Assembly: GCA_902496345.1 (NCBI GenBank)
Contig: CABVAP010000043.1
Span: 1 to 16,035, forward strand
Origin: an uncultured Eubacteriales bacterium
GTDB lineage: Bacteria > Bacillota > Clostridia > Lachnospirales > CAG-274
Direction of reading: 5' to 3'
DNA: 16,035 nucleotides
This document shows, in pieces, positions 8,313-15,183 of the stretch. The position numbers and the translations under genes are program-made. How positions within the stretch are numbered: the first letter of the stretch is position 1; each line of letters starts with the position of its first letter. The notes under the pieces are model-generated. The model did no database searches and had not been told where the DNA came from. It worked only from the letters and a program-made list of their open reading frames with translations.

Positions 8313-9263
8313 CTAATTGTCACATACGCCACTAATTTTTTCAATGCAATAATTATAAATCTCTTTGACTGCCCTGTCAATATTACAATCGGTCATATCA
8401 ACCCATTTAGCGTCTTTTACTTGATGTTTGTACCAAGTTATTTGTCTTTTAGCAAAATGCCTTGTATCTCTTTTAATGATATAAATAGCCTCATCTAAAG
8501 ACATTTTTCCTTGTAGATACCAAACTATTTCTTTATATCCAAGTCCTTGCATAGAAACAAGTTCGGGACTATATTTTTCAAGAAGTTTAGAAACCTCATC
8601 GACAAGACCGTTTTCAATCATAATATCAACACGTTTGTCAATTCTTTTATATAACAAATCTCTATCCATATTTAGAACTATAAATATAGTATTGTATGGA
8701 GAAACTTTTTGTTTTTCTGTTTCATTGTGTTCAGAGATAGGCTCTCCTGTCTGTTTAAAATATTCCAAAGCTCTAATTACCCTTTTAATATTGTTTGGGT
8801 GTAAAGTTTCGCAAGATTTCGGGTCACATTCTCTAAGCATACCAAAAAGAAACTCACTTCCCTTTGTATCTGCAATTTTCTGAAGTTCGTTTCTATATTC
8901 ATAATCAGTATCTGTTTTATTAAAATCTGTATCATATATAAAAGCATTAGTATAAAATCCCGTACCACCGGCAAGGATAGGAATTTTATTTTTTTCAAAA
9001 ATTTCATTAGAATATTTTTTAGCTAATTTTTGAAATATAGCAACAGAATATTCTTCGTCAGGATAAAGCTCATCTATTAAATAATGTTTTACCCCTTGTG
9101 TTTCTTGTTCCGTAACTTTAGCTGTTCCGATGTCCATATATTTATAAACTTGCATACTATCGGCAGAGATTATCTCCCCGCCGATTTTTTTAGCAAGTTC
9201 AACAGAAACAGCCGTTTTTCCACAAGCCGTTGGGCCTGCAATAACTATAACTGTTTTTTTCAT
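8313..9263 (-). CDS. miaA: tRNA dimethylallyltransferase
   Basis: MiaA attaches a dimethylallyl group to N6 of A37 in tRNAs that read codons beginning with U. The product is 316 residues, the usual length. The P-loop is GPTACGKT at 10-17 (Cys where Ser is more common), followed by the substrate-contact motif ADSMQVY at 34-40, AGGTGFY near 98-104 and the C-terminal RDTRHFAKRQITWYK that contacts tRNA. The ATG at 9263 is preceded by AAAGGAT about eight bases upstream. The gene begins 41 bases after nrdD with no terminator between, and continues into the lyase gene. In many Bacillota hfq follows miaA; it does not here. Confidence 0.97.
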   Translation of the reverse strand: MKKTVIVIAGPTACGKTAVSVELAKKIGGEIISADSMQVYKYMDIGTAKVTEQETQGVKHYLIDELYPDEEYSVAIFQKLAKKYSNEIFEKNKIPILAGGTGFYTNAFIYDTDFNKTDTDYEYRNELQKIADTKGSEFLFGMLRECDPKSCETLHPNNIKRVIRALEYFKQTGEPISEHNETEKQKVSPYNTIFIVLNMDRDLLYKRIDKRVDIMIENGLVDEVSKLLEKYSPELVSMQGLGYKEIVWYLQGKMSLDEAIYIIKRDTRHFAKRQITWYKHQVKDAKWVDMTDCNIDRAVKEIYNYCIEKISGVCDN

Positions 9264-9304
9264 ATTGAAATATCCTTTTTAATTAATATAAGCTTAAATA
9301 GCGA

Positions 9305-11692
9305 TTAGAAATTGTGTTTAACTCTATCTCTAACCTCAGCAAGTTTAGCGTCATTAAATCTATCAAGTGTACCAACCAAATAACCTGTTATTCTTCTAAT
9401 TCTTTCAAAAGGAATATCGCCCTCTTTTCTACCACAGCAAGGGCAAGTATCACCTATAATACCGTTAAAACCGCAAACAGGGTCCCTGTCAACAGGGTGA
9501 TTAATTGAGCCATAACCTATACCGGATTCTTTCATACAACGAATAATTTTTTCAAAAGCGTCTACATTTTTAGTTGTATCTCCGTCAAGCTCAACATAAG
9601 TAATATGACCGCCATTTGTAAGTTCGTGGTAAGGTGCTTCAAGTTCAATTTTTCTAAAAGCACTAATAGGATAATAAACAGGGATATGGAAACTATTTGT
9701 ATAGTATTCTCTGTCAGTAATTCCGTCTATCTCACCAAAGATTTTTTTATCCATATTGACAAATCTACCAGAAAGACCTTCAGCCGGTGTAGCTAAAAGA
9801 GAAAAATTAAGTTTTCTTTTTTGTGATTCATCGTCCATTCTTTTTCTCATATGTCCGATAATTTTAAGACCAAGTTGTTGAGCTTCTTCAGATTCACCGT
9901 GGTGGAAACCTGTAAGAGCTTTTAAGCACTCTGCAAGACCGATAAATCCAACAGAAAGGGTACCGTGTTTTAAAACCTCTTCAACAGAATCGTTGTAACC
10001 AAGTTTTTCACTGTCAATCCAAACACCTTGACCCATAAGGAAAGGATAATTTTTCACTTTTTTACTGCATTGAATCCTAAATCTATCTAAAAGTTGGTCA
10101 ATACATAAATCAATTTTAGAATCAAGCTCTTTAAAGAACCAGTCAACGTTTCCATCAGCACGAAGTGCTATTCTAGGTAAATTTATAGATGTAAAACTCA
10201 AATTTCCTCTGCCGTAAGTAACTTCTTTTGTCTTGTCATATTCGTTAGCCATAACTCTTGTACGACAACCCATATAAGCAACTTCAGTTTCAGGGTGACC
10301 TTCTTTGTAATATTTAAGGTTAAAAGGTGCATCTTGAAAAGAGAAGTTAGGGAAAAGTCTTTTAGCACTAACTTTGCAAGCAAGTCTGAATAAATCATAA
10401 TTTTTATCTTGTTTGTTGTAATTAACACCGTCTTTAACTCTGAAAATATGTATAGGGAAAATAGGTGTTTCGCCATTTCCTAAACCTTTTTCAAGGACAA
10501 GAAGAATATTTTTGATAACCATTCTGCCCTCTTCAGATGTATCCATACCATAGTTTACAGATGAGAAAGGAGTTTGGGCACCGGCTCTTGAGTGCATAGT
10601 ATTCAAGTTATGGATAAATGATTCCATTGCCTGATAAGTTGCTCTGTCAGTTTTTTTCAAAGCACTTTTCAAAGCAAATTTCTGAATTTTTGCAATTTCA
10701 CTAGATTCGTAACCTTTTTCGATATATCTTTTAAGTTCTTCAGCTATATATTTTTCATTTTCAGAAATTGACAATTCAAATCCGTCTTTAATTAAATTAT
10801 CTTTCATATTTTTTGCGATTTCGTCAGCATCGTCAGCGTCATAAGCTATTTCAAAATTTCTAGCAAAATTATAAACATAGTTTTTAATAAAAGTCTTTTT
10901 AACACCCATACCAAGGGCATAGTCAAGGTTTACGATACTTTGACCGCCGTGCTGGTCATTTTGATTAGATTGAACAGCGATACAAGCAAGAGCTGAATAA
11001 CTGGCGATGTCGTTAGGCTCTCTTAAAGCTCCGTGACCGGTAGAAAAACCACCTGTAAATAATTTAATCAAATCAATTTGGCAACAAGTAGTTGTAAGTG
11101 TTAAGAAATCAAGGTCGTGTATATGAATATCACCAGCATTGTGAGCTTTGCTGTGTTCAGGTTTAAGTATAAACATTTTGTAGAATTGTTTTGAACCCTC
11201 AGAGCCATATTTAAGCATAGTACCCATAGCAGTATCGCCGTTTACATTTGCATTTTCTCTTTTTATATTACTGTCTTTTGAATCACTAAAAGTAATATCT
11301 TCATAAATTTTCATAAGACTTGTGTTCATTTCTCTTATTTTGCTTCTTTCGGCACGATAAAGTATGTAAGCCTTAGCAACTTTAGGATAATTTTTCTTTA
11401 TAAGTGATTCTTCAACTAAATCTTGAATTTGTTCAACAGAAGGAACATCATTTATTTTGTATATAATATCTTTAACGACCTCATCAGCTATTTCGTGGCA
11501 ATCTTTTTCGTCATCAAATTCACCAACTGCATCAAAAGATTTTTTGATAGCATTTATAATCTTAGCTTCATCAAATGCAACTTTTCGGCCATCTCGTTTA
11601 ACAATTTCCTTAATAGGAAAACCGTTCGAAAGGTTGTCCGATTTTTTACTAAATTTGTTCTCGTTTCTATAAAATTTCTCGTAAGTGTACAT
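9305..11692 (-). CDS. nrdD: Anaerobic ribonucleoside-triphosphate reductase (class III)
   Basis: NrdD makes deoxyribonucleotides without oxygen, using a glycyl radical formed by the radical-SAM activase NrdG. From the ATG at 11690-11692 the protein is 795 residues. An ATP-cone regulatory domain covers about residues 28-120 (IVKRDGRKVAFDEAKI onward). The barrel contains HIHDLDF near 190, a CC pair at about 203-204 (TTTCCQIDL) and the GCRTRVMANE segment, positions expected for active-site cysteines. The glycyl-radical loop is RITGYLVGTL, with the radical Gly near residue 770. A zinc-binding segment precedes it, with the pattern DPVCG...CPCCG. A TTG six bases upstream is in frame but only three bases after AGGGGG, while the ATG has nine, so I prefer the ATG. 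The promoter and two NrdR boxes lie upstream. No nrdG is adjacent. Confidence 0.97.
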   Translation of the reverse strand: MYTYEKFYRNENKFSKKSDNLSNGFPIKEIVKRDGRKVAFDEAKIINAIKKSFDAVGEFDDEKDCHEIADEVVKDIIYKINDVPSVEQIQDLVEESLIKKNYPKVAKAYILYRAERSKIREMNTSLMKIYEDITFSDSKDSNIKRENANVNGDTAMGTMLKYGSEGSKQFYKMFILKPEHSKAHNAGDIHIHDLDFLTLTTTCCQIDLIKLFTGGFSTGHGALREPNDIASYSALACIAVQSNQNDQHGGQSIVNLDYALGMGVKKTFIKNYVYNFARNFEIAYDADDADEIAKNMKDNLIKDGFELSISENEKYIAEELKRYIEKGYESSEIAKIQKFALKSALKKTDRATYQAMESFIHNLNTMHSRAGAQTPFSSVNYGMDTSEEGRMVIKNILLVLEKGLGNGETPIFPIHIFRVKDGVNYNKQDKNYDLFRLACKVSAKRLFPNFSFQDAPFNLKYYKEGHPETEVAYMGCRTRVMANEYDKTKEVTYGRGNLSFTSINLPRIALRADGNVDWFFKELDSKIDLCIDQLLDRFRIQCSKKVKNYPFLMGQGVWIDSEKLGYNDSVEEVLKHGTLSVGFIGLAECLKALTGFHHGESEEAQQLGLKIIGHMRKRMDDESQKRKLNFSLLATPAEGLSGRFVNMDKKIFGEIDGITDREYYTNSFHIPVYYPISAFRKIELEAPYHELTNGGHITYVELDGDTTKNVDAFEKIIRCMKESGIGYGSINHPVDRDPVCGFNGIIGDTCPCCGRKEGDIPFERIRRITGYLVGTLDRFNDAKLAEVRDRVKHNF

Positions 11693-11752
11693 ATTCAAAA
11701 GCCCCCTATAAATCTATATATAACTAAAAATCCGACAAAAATAGACTGTCAA

Positions 11753-11768
11753 CATCTATATGTAGTAG
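11753..11768 (-). promoter_or_regulatory. NrdR-type box, promoter-distal copy (nearest nrdD)
   Basis: The imperfect palindrome has the core CTATATGTAG, matching the inner part of the known NrdR box (C-W-A-T-A-T-A-T-W-G) at nine of ten positions. Its centre is exactly 31 bp from that of the second box at 11784-11799. NrdR boxes normally occur in such pairs, 16-base sites about 15-16 bases apart. It lies just downstream of the predicted nrdD transcription start. Confidence 0.7.
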
Positions 11769-11780
11769 TGTGTGAATATG

Positions 11781-11809
11781 ATTGTACTATATCTAGTATG
11801 ATTTGTAAA
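11781..11809 (-). promoter_or_regulatory. Sigma-A promoter of nrdD
   Basis: On the minus strand TTTACA (11804-11809), a 17-base spacer and TACAAT (11781-11786) form a good promoter. Transcription would begin near 11774, giving a leader of about 80 bases. Its overlap with an NrdR box supports both assignments. Confidence 0.72.
11784..11799 (-). promoter_or_regulatory. NrdR-type box overlapping the nrdD promoter
   Basis: This site, with core CTATATCTAG, matches about 12 of 16 positions of the NrdR consensus ACACWATATATWGTGT. It covers most of the spacer between the -35 and -10 elements of the nrdD promoter and part of the -10, so bound NrdR would block RNA polymerase. NrdR is a zinc-finger ATP-cone repressor of ribonucleotide reductase genes; its gene is not in this window. 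Confidence 0.78.
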
Positions 11810-12043
11810 GATATAAAAACAACGAAAAAAAATAATAAGCGTAAGGCATATAAAATCAAGTATTTTTTTATCAAAAAAATTAATTATACAATAAAACGAA
11901 AACGAAAAAATCGAAAAAACAATTTTTTTCATTGTGCATAAGTTCTAAAAAAATAAAAGTCAACAGTAATTTTACATAAAATAAATATTTTTTATTAAAA
12001 ATCGAAAAACTTAAATCTACAAGAAATTACAAATTAATTTATT
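11810..12043. other. AT-rich intergenic stretch with no identified gene
   Basis: Together with the nrdD promoter region this makes a gap of about 350 bases between nrdD and the permease gene. It consists of A- and T-runs. A TATAAT on the minus strand (11883-11888) lacks a clear -35 element, and there are weak AT-only inverted repeats near 11988-12000. I see no open frame with a ribosome site and no convincing terminator for the permease operon. Confidence 0.6.
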
Positions 12044-13162
12044 TTATATAAAAAAATAATTATTAAAGAAATAAAATAAGCAAAGCACAAAAAGAAAAAT
12101 CAAATTAATAAGCGTAAATATAGCCAAATAACGTTTATTGTTTGAATTTTCTGTTTGAGAATAAAACTTATATGAAATCAAGCTAGCCATAGAGGCAATC
12201 AAAGTTCCAAGTCCACCTAAATTTACACCAATAAGTAAAGCAGAATAGTTGTCACTAAAACCAGATAGAAATAAAGTAGCTGGAACATTGCTTATAATTT
12301 GACTAAGACCGATTGAAACAAAAACTTCATTTCCAGCAAGGAAGCTATTTACAACATCTTTTATTATGTCAACCCTGCCTATGTTGCCAACAAAAACAAA
12401 AAATCCAATAAATGTCAAAAGTAGTATATAATCAACTTTAAAAAATAGTTTTCTAAAAAATAAAATACCCAGTAAAACAACAGTAGCAAAAAGTACATAA
12501 TAGTTAAAAATTTTCAAAACTGAAAATATACAAAGTATAAACAAAACAATATAGATATAAAAATTAATATCTTTTGTAACACCGTCACTAAAATCCGATA
12601 ATTCCATTATCTGCTCTTTTTTTATAAACATAGATGAAATAATAAGTAGAACACCAGAAATAGCTGTATAAGGCAAAATAATAGCACAAAAATCAATTAT
12701 ATCAAGGTCCGATATAGAATATAAATATAAATTTTGTGGATTACCAATGGGTGTCATCATACTACCAAGATTAGCAGCAACTGTTTCAAGCACAATTAAA
12801 TATAAAATATTTTTTTGAAGTCCAATCATATCCATAACCATAATTGTAAATGGAACAAATGTTATAAGAACAACATCATTTGTAATGAGCATACTCAAAA
12901 AGAAGCATATAAAAATAAAACATAGTGCAAGCTTCCTAGTATCTCGTATTTTGCTTAATAGAACACAAGCAATTTTTTTAAAAAGTCCACTTTGCGAAAA
13001 ACCCTCAACAACAATCATCATACAAAATAAAAGTATAAGCACATCAAAATTTATATAGTTAAAATATTCATAAGATGGTGGATATATAAACATAGACAAT
13101 ATAGCCAAAGTCAACGCTATTGCACACACCATATTTTTCTTTATTAATCTAACAACTTGCAA
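12044..13162 (-). CDS. ArsB/NhaD-type (IT superfamily) anion permease
   Basis: This is an integral membrane transporter of 372 residues with about ten hydrophobic segments. It belongs to the ion transporter superfamily that includes ArsB, NhaD, CitMHS and SLC13 permeases. Conserved signatures are SMLITNDVVLITFVPF near 90-105, NLGSMMTPIGNPQN at 131-144 and SQIISNVPATLFLSGF from about 287. The two Asn/Pro-containing elements correspond to the pseudo-repeated re-entrant hairpins that bind substrate, and NLGGLGT follows at 314-320. It is somewhat shorter than typical ArsB (about 430). The substrate could be a dicarboxylate, arsenite or sodium/proton; sequence alone does not decide. The start is TTG at 13160-13162, nine bases after GAGGAG, and that site overlaps the TGA of the preceding amidase gene, which points to coupled translation. 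It is the last gene of the hydE operon. Confidence 0.88.
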   Translation of the reverse strand: MQVVRLIKKNMVCAIALTLAILSMFIYPPSYEYFNYINFDVLILLFCMMIVVEGFSQSGLFKKIACVLLSKIRDTRKLALCFIFICFFLSMLITNDVVLITFVPFTIMVMDMIGLQKNILYLIVLETVAANLGSMMTPIGNPQNLYLYSISDLDIIDFCAIILPYTAISGVLLIISSMFIKKEQIMELSDFSDGVTKDINFYIYIVLFILCIFSVLKIFNYYVLFATVVLLGILFFRKLFFKVDYILLLTFIGFFVFVGNIGRVDIIKDVVNSFLAGNEVFVSIGLSQIISNVPATLFLSGFSDNYSALLIGVNLGGLGTLIASMASLISYKFYSQTENSNNKRYLAIFTLINLIFLFVLCLFYFFNNYFFI

Positions 13163-13175
13163 AACAAAAAACTCC

Positions 13176-13949
13176 TCACATTAGTTTCTTATATAATTCA
13201 TTTTTTCTGTCTTTTTTTATAGGAAAATCTTTTCTATATTTTTCTGTATCATTTTGTAGTTCAAAAAATAATAAATCCTCTTTTTCTTTAGCCTCAATAA
13301 TAATATCACCGTTAGGATTTAAAACACAGCTATCACCAGAATAATATATTTTATATTGGTAACCGAAACAATTTACCCCTATTATGTAACATTGATTTTC
13401 AATTGCCCTAGCTTTAAGCAAAGTTTTCCAGTGTTCCTTTCTTTTTTCAGGCCAATTTGCCGGGATAACAATAACATCTGATTTTTTTGATGCGATTTGA
13501 AATATTTCAGGGAAACGTAAATCATAGCATATAAAAGTTGAAAAATTAATATCATTAATTTTAAAATCAACAATTTTCTCTCCCGAATGAAAAAAACGGT
13601 CCTCTCCAGCATAAGAAAATGGGTGTATTTTTATGTAATCAGAAATAACCTCACCTGTATCAGAAACTACTGTATAATGGTTTTCTGCCTTATCATCTAT
13701 ATACTTAACCCAACCAAATCCAACGCTGATTTTTTCGCTTATTGCTGTATCTTTTATTTTTTGAATATTAAAAGAATTTTTTTCTGATGTTTTTTCAATG
13801 TTCATTGAAAAGCCAGTTAAACTCATTTCCGGAAAAAATACTATATCAGCATTTTTGTTTTTTGCTTTTGTAATATTAGTACATATATTTTGCAAATTTA
13901 ATTCCTTATTTTCAAATTTAATTTCTTGTTGACAAATAGCAATTATCAA
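13176..13949 (-). CDS. Nitrilase-fold amidohydrolase, omega-amidase (YafV/Nit2) type
   Basis: This is a cytoplasmic carbon-nitrogen hydrolase of 257 residues. The catalytic triad is visible: Glu41 in FFPEMSLTGF, Lys107 in YIKIHPFSYAGED and Cys141 in TFICYDLRFPE. The CYDLRFP signature together with PANWPEKRKEHWKTLLKAR split around Trp-Pro and RAIENQCYIIGVN is typical of omega-amidases, which hydrolyse alpha-ketoglutaramate or alpha-ketosuccinamate to the keto-dicarboxylate and ammonia. That substrate is inferred from the family and could be another amide. The start is TTG at 13947-13949, overlapping the hydE stop by four bases (TTGA), with the ribosome site AGGGGAG inside the last codons of hydE. 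The downstream permease gene begins 13 bases after its stop. Confidence 0.9.
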   Translation of the reverse strand: MIIAICQQEIKFENKELNLQNICTNITKAKNKNADIVFFPEMSLTGFSMNIEKTSEKNSFNIQKIKDTAISEKISVGFGWVKYIDDKAENHYTVVSDTGEVISDYIKIHPFSYAGEDRFFHSGEKIVDFKINDINFSTFICYDLRFPEIFQIASKKSDVIVIPANWPEKRKEHWKTLLKARAIENQCYIIGVNCFGYQYKIYYSGDSCVLNPNGDIIIEAKEKEDLLFFELQNDTEKYRKDFPIKKDRKNELYKKLM

Positions 13950-14980
13950 ATATAATCTCCCCTATCCTGAACAATTGTATACCCTATTCTTTCCATTCTG
14001 TTTCTAAGACAGACGTTACATTCTGCTGCCTCATCACCTGTACAAATTTTGTTATCATATAACTCATATTTCTTTCTAACTGCAACCGGCGATAAATTAG
14101 GCATAAGAACATTTGCACCAGCTAAAATTCCTTTTTCTCGACCTTTTGGGTCAAGTGTACCCAAAGCCGTTGTTGCCGGCAAAAGAACGTTAGGAAACAT
14201 AATTCTGATGATAGAGAGTAAAAACAATGTAAGTTCTACACTTCCGTTTTCAAAATCTTTAAAACAAGTATCTTTGTGTGAAATAAAAGGTCCAATTCCA
14301 ATCATATGAGGATTTAACTCTTTCATAAATAATAAATCTTCTGCTATATTCTCAGTAGTCTGATAAGGTGAACCAACCATAATACCACAGCCAACTTGAT
14401 AACCTATTTCTTTTAGATTAAAAAGACATTTTTTTCTATTTTCAAGTGACATTTCCTTTGGGTGCAATTTAGAATAATGGCAATTATTTGCCGTTTCGTG
14501 ACGGAGTAAATATCTGTCAGCCCCTGCATCAAAAAGTTTTTTGTAGCTGTCATAACTTCTTTCACCAACAGATAAAGTAATAGCACAGTCCATATAATTT
14601 TTTCTGATTTCACTAACTATGTCACATAGTACATCATCATTGTAGTAATAATCTTCTCCACCCTGTAATACAAAGGTACGAAAACCCAAGTCATACCCCT
14701 GTTTACAACAATCTAATATTTCACCTTTAGTAAGCCTATATCTATTAGCATTTTTATTGCTTTTTCGTATACCACAATAGTAGCAATCATTTTTACAATA
14801 ATTTGTAAATTCGATAAGTCCTCTTATATATACTTTTTTTTGAAAATGTTTTTCTCTAATTTCTCTTGCAATATTTGATATATATTCAAAAACATCATTA
14901 TTTCTATTTTCAATAAGACAGACAAATTCATCAGCCGTCAAAGCTTTATTTTTTACTAATTTATCTACTAAATTTTTCAA
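13946..14980 (-). CDS. hydE: [FeFe]-hydrogenase H-cluster radical SAM maturase HydE
   Basis: HydE is a radical S-adenosylmethionine enzyme that, with HydG and HydF, builds the two-iron subcluster of [FeFe]-hydrogenase. The 344-residue length is typical. The radical-SAM cluster is bound by Cys62, Cys66 and Cys69 in FTNYCKNDCYYCGIRKSN. An additional C-terminal CX7CX2C set, Cys313, Cys321 and Cys324 in ICTGDEAAECNVC, matches the second cluster site known in some HydE proteins. The RHETAN segment (Arg-His-Glu, about 180) and GIGPFISH are family features and separate it from BioB and PylB. It starts with TTG at 14978-14980, seven bases after a full AGGAGG. It is the first gene of a three-gene operon with the amidase and permease; hydF, hydG and the hydrogenase itself are not in the window. 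Confidence 0.93.
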   Translation of the reverse strand: MKNLVDKLVKNKALTADEFVCLIENRNNDVFEYISNIAREIREKHFQKKVYIRGLIEFTNYCKNDCYYCGIRKSNKNANRYRLTKGEILDCCKQGYDLGFRTFVLQGGEDYYYNDDVLCDIVSEIRKNYMDCAITLSVGERSYDSYKKLFDAGADRYLLRHETANNCHYSKLHPKEMSLENRKKCLFNLKEIGYQVGCGIMVGSPYQTTENIAEDLLFMKELNPHMIGIGPFISHKDTCFKDFENGSVELTLFLLSIIRIMFPNVLLPATTALGTLDPKGREKGILAGANVLMPNLSPVAVRKKYELYDNKICTGDEAAECNVCLRNRMERIGYTIVQDRGDYI

Positions 14981-15011
14981 ACAAAAACCTCCTACAAAAA
15001 TATCTTACTAT

Positions 15012-15040
15012 ATGATACTACAACGACAAAAAATTCTCAA
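15012..15040 (-). promoter_or_regulatory. Sigma-A promoter of the hydE operon
   Basis: On the minus strand TTGAGA (15035-15040), a 17-base spacer and TATCAT (15012-15017) form a promoter. Transcription would start near 15005, about 25 bases before the TTG codon, leaving just room for the AGGAGG site. A perfect inverted repeat abuts the -35 element. Confidence 0.7.
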
Positions 15041-15060
15041 TAATTAAAAGTTTTTAATTA
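15041..15060. repeat. Perfect AT inverted repeat next to the hydE -35 element
   Basis: Nine bases (15041-15049) are perfectly repeated inverted at 15052-15060 around two central bases. The repeat begins directly after the hydE -35 hexamer. It could be an operator or an UP-like element, but it is composed almost wholly of A and T, so chance is a real possibility in such DNA. Confidence 0.35.
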
Positions 15061-15112
15061 AATTTTTTTAATAAGTCTTTAATCTTATTTTTCTTTTTTA
15101 AAATATTTTTTG

Positions 15113-15121
15113 TGGTAATAT
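15113..15121 (+). promoter_or_regulatory. Possible extended -10 promoter of the secreted-protein gene
   Basis: TGGTAATAT fits the extended -10 pattern TGnTAnnnT upstream of the plus-strand gene at 15184. No clear -35 hexamer is found; the region upstream is T-rich. A GATAAT at 15125-15130 is an alternative -10. Weak call. Confidence 0.25.
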
Positions 15122-15183
15122 ATAGATAATCAATATTGATTCTTAAACATATATGTTTATAAAAAAGAAGGAGGTTTTTTATT

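Noticed and set aside
11747..11752. Consensus TTGACA on the minus strand before nrdD, considered as the -35 element
   Set aside because: No -10 hexamer lies 16-18 bases downstream; the nearest TATATA is about 24 bases away. The TTTACA/TACAAT pair at 11781-11809 is better and overlaps an NrdR box.
11883..11888. TATAAT on the minus strand in the AT-rich gap, considered as a second nrdD promoter
   Set aside because: The -35 position reads ATTTTT, and the surrounding A/T-runs make chance matches likely.
11423..11941. Plus-strand open frame of 172 codons
   Set aside because: It lies antisense to the start of nrdD and its promoter, lacks a ribosome site, and its product is low-complexity Lys/Asn/Ile/Phe sequence. 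It is a shadow of nrdD and AT-rich DNA.
13946..14980. HydE considered as biotin synthase or the pyrrolysine enzyme PylB
   Set aside because: The protein has the second CX7CX2C cysteine set and HydE-type segments, and there are no biotin or pyrrolysine genes nearby.
12044..14980. The permease-amidase-hydE group considered as a transferred island
   Set aside because: Base composition and ribosome sites resemble the rest of the window, and no integrase, tRNA or direct repeats flank it.
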